Shown: positions 58,684-64,000 of the stretch, one piece after another | Position numbering within the stretch: the first letter of the stretch is position 1 | Layout: each line of letters opens with the position of its first letter | Source of the DNA: Elusimicrobiota bacterium | GTDB taxonomy: Bacteria; Elusimicrobiota; Elusimicrobia; UBA1565; UBA9628 | DNA: 64,000 nucleotides | NCBI GenBank assembly: GCA_028868375.1 | Contig: JAGWUP010000003.1 | Coordinates: 186,001-250,000, forward strand | Direction: 5' to 3' | Translations under genes and position numbers: made by a program | The notes under the pieces: generated by a model | What the model was told of the DNA's origin: nothing | The model's input: only the letters and a program-made list of their open reading frames with translations | The model's database searches: none

Positions 58684-60261
58684 ATGACGACGGCACCGGC
58701 CCAGGAGTTCAAGGTGACCTACTCGGCGATCAACGCCGACATGAGCGAGTTCCACAAGCTCTTCGACCAGGGGCTGGCCTGGGCCCGCAAGGGCATGGGC
58801 GCGGAGCATCCCCTCATCATCGACGGCAAGGCGGTCAAGGGAGCCGGAGAGCCCCTGGCCGACGTCTCCCCCATCAACACGGACTGGCTCCTCGGCCGCT
58901 TCGCGGCGGCCTCCCCCCGGCAGGTCGGCTCCGCCGTCGAGGCGGCCCATGCGGCGCAAAAGGCCTGGGCGCGCACCCCCTGGCGGGAGCGCCTGGCGAT
59001 ACTGCGCAGGGCCTCCGCCGAGATTCGCCGCCGCAAATGGGAGATCGGCGCGGTGATGTCCCTCGAGGTCGGCAAGAGCCGCCTGGAGGCCTTGGGCGAC
59101 GCCGAGGAATCCGCCGACCTGATCGCCTACTACTGCCAGGTCTTCGAGCAGAACGACGGCTTCGCCCGGCCCTTGGGCAAGCTCGCGCCCAACGAGAAGA
59201 CCTGCGACGTCCTGCGCCCCTTCGGGGTGTTCGCCTGCATCGCCCCCTTCAACTTCCCGATGGCGCTCTCCACCGGCATGTCCTCGGCGGCCCTGATCGC
59301 CGGCAACGCCGTGGTCTACAAGCCCTCGCAGGAGACTCCGTGGACGGGGCTGCTGCTGCAGCAGTGCTACGCCGCCGCGGGGCTGCCCTCCGGGCTCTTT
59401 CACTTCATCACCGGCCGGGGCTCCGTCATCGGCGACGCCTTCTGGAAGCACCCGAAGGTCGACGGCATCGTCTTCACCGGCTCCAAGGAGGTCGGGCTGC
59501 GCATGCTCAAGGAGTTCTCCCGCGACTGGCCCAAGCCGGCCTTGATGGAGCTGGGCGGCAAGAACCCCGCCATCGTCTGCGAGTCGGCCGATCTCGACAT
59601 GGCGGCCGAGGGCGTGGCCAAGAGCGCCTTCAGCCTGCAGGGCCAGAAATGCTCGGCCTGCTCGCGGGTCTACGTCGATCGCCGCATCGCCGACGCCTTC
59701 GGCGCCAAGCTCCTGGAGCGCGCCAAGGCCGTGGCGATCGGCGACCCCACCCAGCGCGACGTCTACTTCGGCCCGCTGATCAACGCCCGGGCGGTCAAGA
59801 CCTTCGAGGCCGCCGTCGAGAGCGCCAAGAAGGGAGGCCACGTCCTAATCGGCGGCGAGCGCCTGCGCCAGGGGGCCCTGGCGAAGGGCCATTACGTCGC
59901 GCCGACGATCGTCCAGCTGCCGCTCGAGCACGAGCTCTTCCGCCGCGAGCTCTTCGTGCCGCTGCTTTCCCTGGCGCCGGTCTCCGGGCTCGACGAGGCG
60001 CTCTCGCGCTCCAACGACGCCGAGTACGGCCTGACCGCGGGGATCTTCACGCGCAAGAAGGAGGAGATCGAGCGCTTCTTCGACGAGATCGAGGCCGGGG
60101 TCTGCTACGCCAACCGGCGCAGCGGGGCGACCACCGGAGCCTGGCCCGGCGTGCAGAGCTTCTGCGGCTGGAAGGGCTCCGGCGCCACCGGCAAGGGCGG
60201 CTGCGGCCCCTACTACGTCCAGCAGTTCATGCGCGAGCAAAGCCGCACGGTGATGGAATAG
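58684..60261 (+). CDS. Aldehyde dehydrogenase, 1-pyrroline-5-carboxylate dehydrogenase-like
   Basis: A 525-residue NAD(P)-dependent enzyme. FACIAPFNFPMALSTGMSSA is the substrate and cofactor entry, FTGSKEVGLRML the nucleotide loop, ALMELGGKNPAIVC the general-base Glu region, and SLQGQKCSACSRVYVD holds the catalytic Cys in the context typical of pyrroline-5-carboxylate dehydrogenases. It oxidises a semialdehyde to an acid, most simply glutamate semialdehyde or a homologue. One base after the aminotransferase. Confidence 0.88.
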   Translation: MTTAPAQEFKVTYSAINADMSEFHKLFDQGLAWARKGMGAEHPLIIDGKAVKGAGEPLADVSPINTDWLLGRFAAASPRQVGSAVEAAHAAQKAWARTPWRERLAILRRASAEIRRRKWEIGAVMSLEVGKSRLEALGDAEESADLIAYYCQVFEQNDGFARPLGKLAPNEKTCDVLRPFGVFACIAPFNFPMALSTGMSSAALIAGNAVVYKPSQETPWTGLLLQQCYAAAGLPSGLFHFITGRGSVIGDAFWKHPKVDGIVFTGSKEVGLRMLKEFSRDWPKPALMELGGKNPAIVCESADLDMAAEGVAKSAFSLQGQKCSACSRVYVDRRIADAFGAKLLERAKAVAIGDPTQRDVYFGPLINARAVKTFEAAVESAKKGGHVLIGGERLRQGALAKGHYVAPTIVQLPLEHELFRRELFVPLLSLAPVSGLDEALSRSNDAEYGLTAGIFTRKKEEIERFFDEIEAGVCYANRRSGATTGAWPGVQSFCGWKGSGATGKGGCGPYYVQQFMREQSRTVME

Positions 60262-60262
60262 C

Positions 60263-61597
60263 ATGCCGGCCAAGACCGCCGCGCGCAAGAGCGCCGCCCT
60301 GAAGCGGGATTATCCGCGCATCGTCGTCCCCCCTCCGGGGCCGAAGGCGCGCCGGGTGATCTCCCTCGACAAGGAATGGTCCTCGCCCTCCTATATCAAG
60401 GAATACCCGTTCGTGATGGCGGGCGGGCGCGGGGCCATGTGCGAGGACGCGGACGGCAACCGCTACATCGACTGGATGGCCGGCATCGCGGTCTCGGCCA
60501 CCGGCTACAACCACCCCAAGCTCGTCGCCGCCATCCGGGAGGCGGCCGGAAAATTCCTGCACATCTGCGGCACGGACTTCTACTACGAGTCTATGGCCGA
60601 GCTCTGCCAAGCCTTGGCGCGCAGCGCCCCGGGCAAGGAGAAGCACCGGGTCTTTCTCTCCAACTCCGGCACCGAGGCCGTGGAGGGCGCCGTGAAACTG
60701 GCCCGCAAGCACACCGGCCGGCAGTACCTGATCGCATTCGACGGGGCCTTCCACGGCCGCAGCTACGCGGCGGTGACCCTGACCGCCAGCAAGACCAAGT
60801 ACAAGGCCGGCTTCGGGCCGCTGTTGCCCGGAGTCCTCCACCTGCCCTACGACGATCCCTACCGCGGAATCGACGGCTTGGCCTCGGTCGAAAGCCTCTT
60901 CGAGAGCAAGGTCTCTCCAGAGGAGGTCGCGGCCGTCGTCATGGAGCCGATCCAAGGCGAGGGCGGCTACGTCCTGCCCCGAGCGGAGTTCATCCGGGGT
61001 TGGCGCAGGCTCTGCGACAAGCACGGCATCCTGCTCGTCTTCGACGAGGTCCAATGCGGGGTGGGGCGCACGGGAAAGATGTGGGCGGCCGAGCATTACG
61101 GGGTCAGCCCCGACGTCTTCGTCACCGCCAAGGGCCTGGGCTCCGGCATGCCGATCGGGGCCATCGTCGCCAAGGAGAGCGTGATGACCTGGCCGCAGGG
61201 CTCCCACGGCACCACCTTCGGCGGCAATCCCGTCTGCTGCGCGGCCGCGCTGGCCACCCTGGAGCTCGTCGAATCCGAGCTGGCCGCCAACGCCCGCGCC
61301 ATGGGAGAGCGCCTGCTCTCCGGGCTCTACCAGCTCCAGAAGAGGCATGAGTGCATCGGCGACGTCCGCGGCCTGGGGCTGATGATCGGCGTCGAGTTCG
61401 TCAAGGACCGCGCCTCCAAAAAGCCCGACGGCGAGCTGGTCCACGCCCTGGAGCTGGAGGCCTTCAAGCGCGGGCTGCTGCTGCTGTCCTGCGGCAAATC
61501 CGTCATCCGCGTCGCCCCGCCGCTGGTCCTGGACTCCTACGACGTCGATACCGGCCTCAGCATCCTAGACGAAAGCCTGACCGCCCTCGGGCGCTAG
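60263..61597 (+). CDS. Class III aminotransferase, 4-aminobutyrate-type
   Basis: A 444-residue PLP enzyme of the GabT/ornithine aminotransferase group. MCEDADGNRYIDWMAGIAVS, FLSNSGTEAVEGAVKLARKH, LLVFDEVQCGVGRTGKMWA (PLP Asp) and FVTAKGLGSGMPIGAI (Lys) are present. It likely acts on an omega-amino acid such as 4-aminobutyrate. Together with the neighbours it suggests use of lysine, ornithine or polyamine-derived carbon. Ends just before a terminator at 61606. Confidence 0.88.
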   Translation: MPAKTAARKSAALKRDYPRIVVPPPGPKARRVISLDKEWSSPSYIKEYPFVMAGGRGAMCEDADGNRYIDWMAGIAVSATGYNHPKLVAAIREAAGKFLHICGTDFYYESMAELCQALARSAPGKEKHRVFLSNSGTEAVEGAVKLARKHTGRQYLIAFDGAFHGRSYAAVTLTASKTKYKAGFGPLLPGVLHLPYDDPYRGIDGLASVESLFESKVSPEEVAAVVMEPIQGEGGYVLPRAEFIRGWRRLCDKHGILLVFDEVQCGVGRTGKMWAAEHYGVSPDVFVTAKGLGSGMPIGAIVAKESVMTWPQGSHGTTFGGNPVCCAAALATLELVESELAANARAMGERLLSGLYQLQKRHECIGDVRGLGLMIGVEFVKDRASKKPDGELVHALELEAFKRGLLLLSCGKSVIRVAPPLVLDSYDVDTGLSILDESLTALGR

Positions 61598-61605
61598 AAG
61601 CCCGG

Positions 61606-61643
61606 CCGGCTCGCTTTCCACAACGCGAGCCGGATGGATTTTT
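61606..61643 (+). terminator. Probable intrinsic terminator
   Basis: CCGGCTCGC (61606-61614) and GCGAGCCGG (61625-61633) form a perfect 9-bp stem with a 10-base loop; TTTTT follows after a short ATGGA spacer (61639-61643). The spacer makes it less ideal than the one at 7512. Confidence 0.7.
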
Positions 61644-61649
61644 CGTTGC

Positions 61650-63656
61650 TTGGCAAGCGCCGTGGCTTTCCTGCTGCCCGCGATCCTGGCGCTGACCGCC
61701 GCGGTTTCGGCTAGTCCACAGCCCCCCGCCTCGGCCCAAGCCTGCCTGGCCTGCCACGGCGTCAAGGACAGCGGAGCCCCCTTCGTCGATCCCGCCGCCT
61801 TCGCCGCCTCGCCCCACGGACGCTCCGACTGCCGCTCCTGCCACGCCGACATCAAGGATTTTCCCCATCCGGACAAGGTCCGCGGGGTCGATTGCGGCTC
61901 CTGCCACCGCTTGGAGCGTGCCCTGGTCTCCCACGGCCCCCATGCCGCCGGCGGCTGCGTCTCCTGCCACGGCAACCACGCCATGCTCTGGCCGCGGAAG
62001 GCCGGCGCCTTGCTGTGCGCGCGCTGCCACAAAGTTGAAGTCGGGGATTATTCCCGCAGCGTCCATGGCCGGGCCCGCGCCAAGGGCGAGACCGACGCCG
62101 CCATCTGCTTTTCCTGCCATGGGCAGGCGCATGCGATCAGCCGCGTCTCAAATCCGAACTCCCCGGTCTCCGGCAAGCGCCTGGCCAAGACCTGCGCCCG
62201 CTGCCACAGCAATCCGGCCCTGGCCCGCCGGCACGACCTAAGCCCCACCGACATCTACCGCGCCTACATGGGCTCGACGCATGCCGGAGCGGCCAAGGAC
62301 GGCCTGCCGGCCGCGGACTGCGCCGACTGCCACGGCCATCACGACATCCGCGCCCCGGGCGACCCCGCCTCCAGCGTCTCGGCGGCGCGCCTGGTCAAGA
62401 CCTGCGGCCGCTGCCATGCCTTCGAGGCCCGCCAATACGCCGACAGCGTCCACGGCCGCGCGGTGGCCAGGGGCGTGCGGGCGGCCCCGACCTGCGTCGA
62501 CTGCCACGGCGAGCACGACATCCGCGCCCCGAACGCCCCCGGAAGCCGGGTCTCGCGCGCCGCGCGCGCCGAGACCTGCGCGGGCTGCCATCAATCCCAG
62601 CGCCTAGCCGGGCGCTTCGGCCTGCCATCCGACCGCGTGGCCACCTACCGCTCCTCCTTCCACGGCCTGGCCAACCGGGAAGGCGACCTGCAGGTGGCCG
62701 ACTGCGCCTCCTGCCACGGCTGGCACGACGTGCTGGCCTCCAGCAATCCGCGCTCGCGCACCAACCCGGCACGATTGGCCGAGACCTGCGGGCGCTGCCA
62801 TCCCGGCGCCGGCGCGCGCTGGAGCGGCGGCGTCAGCGTGCACCGCATGCTGGCCGAGGGGGGCTCCGGCAGCCGCTTGGCGACGCTGGTCCGGCGGCTC
62901 TACCTCATCGTCATCCCCTTCACCGTCCTGTTCATGCTGCTGCACAACGGCCTCGATTTAAGCCGAAAGCTCCGGCTCCAGCGCGGACGACGCCGCAGAC
63001 TGGCCGAGATTCCCCCCTCCGTCGCCGAGCGCTGGCAGCACGCCGCCAACGCCGCGGCCTTCCTCATGCTGGCCTACAGCGGCTTCGCCCTGCATTCCCC
63101 GCAGGCCTGGTGGGCCGCGCCGTTCCAGACCCTGGGCGGGGAGCTGGCGCGCCGCCAGGCCCATCGCGCCGCGGCCGCCCTCTTCCTGCTGACGGCGGCG
63201 GCGCATCTGGCCTATCTGTCGACCAAGCCCGGACGCTCCCGCCTGAAGGCCCTTCTGCCGGCGCGGCGCGACCCCGGCGATCTCTTGAAGATGCTCGCGT
63301 ACAACGGCCGCAGGTCCGAGGAGAAGCCGGCCCTGCCGCAGTTCTCCTACATCGAGAAGTTCGAGTACTGGGCGCTGCTCTGGGGCTCGCTGGTGATGAC
63401 GGCCACAGGGGCCCTGCTCTTCTTCCATAACGCCGCCCTGGCCGCGCTGCCGCTCTGGTCGGTGGCCGTGGCCCGCGTCGCGCATTACTACGAGGCGGTG
63501 CTGGCCTGCCTGGCCATACTGATCTGGCACGGCTATTGGGTGATCTTCGATCCCGAGGTCTACCCCATGGACTGGGCCTGGCTGACCGGAAAGACCTACC
63601 GCGCGGAGGAAGACGAGCCCGAACAAGGCCCCAAGCAAGGCAAGGACACCAAATGA
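61650..63656 (+). CDS. 13-heme cytochrome c fused to a cytochrome b561-like domain
   Basis: A 668-residue protein, start TTG at 61650. A signal (about 1-25) is followed by about 380 residues with 13 CxxCH motifs (CLACH, CRSCH, CGSCH, CVSCH, CARCH, CFSCH, CARCH, CADCH, CGRCH, CVDCH, CAGCH, CASCH, CGRCH), then four or five membrane helices with paired His (RVAHYYEAVLACLAILIWHG) of a cytochrome b type. It could move electrons between the quinone pool and periplasmic acceptors. Overlaps the next ATG (ATGA). Confidence 0.88.
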   Translation: MASAVAFLLPAILALTAAVSASPQPPASAQACLACHGVKDSGAPFVDPAAFAASPHGRSDCRSCHADIKDFPHPDKVRGVDCGSCHRLERALVSHGPHAAGGCVSCHGNHAMLWPRKAGALLCARCHKVEVGDYSRSVHGRARAKGETDAAICFSCHGQAHAISRVSNPNSPVSGKRLAKTCARCHSNPALARRHDLSPTDIYRAYMGSTHAGAAKDGLPAADCADCHGHHDIRAPGDPASSVSAARLVKTCGRCHAFEARQYADSVHGRAVARGVRAAPTCVDCHGEHDIRAPNAPGSRVSRAARAETCAGCHQSQRLAGRFGLPSDRVATYRSSFHGLANREGDLQVADCASCHGWHDVLASSNPRSRTNPARLAETCGRCHPGAGARWSGGVSVHRMLAEGGSGSRLATLVRRLYLIVIPFTVLFMLLHNGLDLSRKLRLQRGRRRRLAEIPPSVAERWQHAANAAAFLMLAYSGFALHSPQAWWAAPFQTLGGELARRQAHRAAAALFLLTAAAHLAYLSTKPGRSRLKALLPARRDPGDLLKMLAYNGRRSEEKPALPQFSYIEKFEYWALLWGSLVMTATGALLFFHNAALAALPLWSVAVARVAHYYEAVLACLAILIWHGYWVIFDPEVYPMDWAWLTGKTYRAEEDEPEQGPKQGKDTK

Positions 63657-64000
63657 GAAGGATCAAGATCGGACGCCGCAGCTTCGGCCTCGGAACCATC
63701 GTTCTGGCCGCGGTTGTGGCCCTGGCCGGCGCCCTGGCCGGCGCCGTCAAGTACTCGGAAAGCCCCTCCTTCTGCCGCTCCTGCCACATCATGGAGCCGT
63801 ATTATCAAGCCTGGAAGGCCTCCAAGCACAACCAGGTCGCCTGCGTGGAATGCCATTATCCCCCGGCCGCCCCGCGCACGCTGATCTGGAAGAAGTTCCA
63901 GGCCCTCTCGCAGGTGGTCAAGTACGTCACGCGCACCTATTCCTCCAAGCCCTTCGCCAAGGTCGACGACGCCTCCTGCCTGCGCTCCGGCTGCCACTCC
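63653..64000 (+). CDS. NapC/NrfH-type tetraheme cytochrome, 3' truncated
   Basis: The start of a membrane-anchored multiheme cytochrome: one N-terminal helix (TIVLAAVVALAGALAGA), then SPSFCRSCHIMEPYYQAWKA and VACVECHYP, the hallmark first hemes of the NapC/NrfH family, then CLRSGCH, an unusual CxxxxCH site. It would take electrons from quinol and feed a periplasmic partner. The frame runs off the window, so length and remaining hemes are unknown. It is translationally coupled to the preceding multiheme gene. Confidence 0.85.
   Translation, partial: MRRIKIGRRSFGLGTIVLAAVVALAGALAGAVKYSESPSFCRSCHIMEPYYQAWKASKHNQVACVECHYPPAAPRTLIWKKFQALSQVVKYVTRTYSSKPFAKVDDASCLRSGCHS

Overview
The window is about 64 kb of very GC-rich bacterial chromosome, densely coded on both strands. 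It carries an aerobic respiratory chain, lipoprotein and Pal genes, outer-membrane-like and cytochrome genes, so it comes from a Gram-negative-type aerobe or facultative aerobe. A secreted protein with a TLTTYYPAPSG motif followed by tail-fibre-like repeats (56564-57217), together with the overall gene mix, makes me think of the phylum Elusimicrobiota. That assignment is an inference from recollection and was not searched.

Layout. 1-3.5 kb is the end of a cytochrome c oxidase operon (subunits III and IV, heme A synthase, heme O synthase, diheme cytochrome c). 3.7-16.9 kb is mixed housekeeping: a DUF255 thioredoxin-domain protein, a secreted Pro/Arg/Gln repeat protein, a lone radical SAM enzyme, an OPA-type transporter, an Lgt-like protein, HAD phosphatases and a Pal lipoprotein. 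17-22.5 kb holds a processive-type glycosyltransferase, cytochrome proteins, HemA and the system II cytochrome c maturation pair. A secreted-looking Ser/Thr kinase follows (23.5-25.9 kb). 25.9-33.8 kb is a complete fatty-acid-synthase-like set (enoyl reductase, KAS III, ketoreductase, dehydratase, KAS II, an acyltransferase fused to a phosphopantetheinyl transferase, malonyltransferase) with no acyl carrier protein gene. A minus-strand operon at 33.8-37.1 kb encodes a flavin-dependent halogenase-like protein, an FAD-linked oxidase and a QueC-like protein.

The most unusual part is 37.2-56.5 kb: a large, apparently undescribed RiPP-type (ribosomally made, modified peptide) locus. It has six radical SAM genes, an HExxH peptide beta-hydroxylase-like gene, HxsB and HxsD homologues of the His-Xaa-Ser system, a 140-residue precursor-like peptide whose C-terminal half is built on His-Xaa-(Asn/Asp/Ser), three related proteins that may have an ABBA prenyltransferase-like fold, a prepilin-peptidase-like membrane protease, a 12-cysteine secreted protein, TPR proteins and a pair of CC-motif proteins. 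Most of it is one long minus-strand operon (56546 down to 44200) facing a plus-strand operon of three coupled radical SAM genes (40855-44215).

57.3-61.6 kb is an amino-acid catabolic operon (aminotransferase, aldehyde dehydrogenase, aminotransferase). The window ends in a 13-heme cytochrome c/cytochrome b fusion and the start of a NapC/NrfH-type cytochrome.

Gene expression looks distinctive. Many first genes of operons have a -10-like hexamer exactly 6-7 bases before the start codon, which predicts leaderless mRNA. Downstream genes mostly overlap the previous stop by 4 bases (ATGA/GTGA/TTGA).
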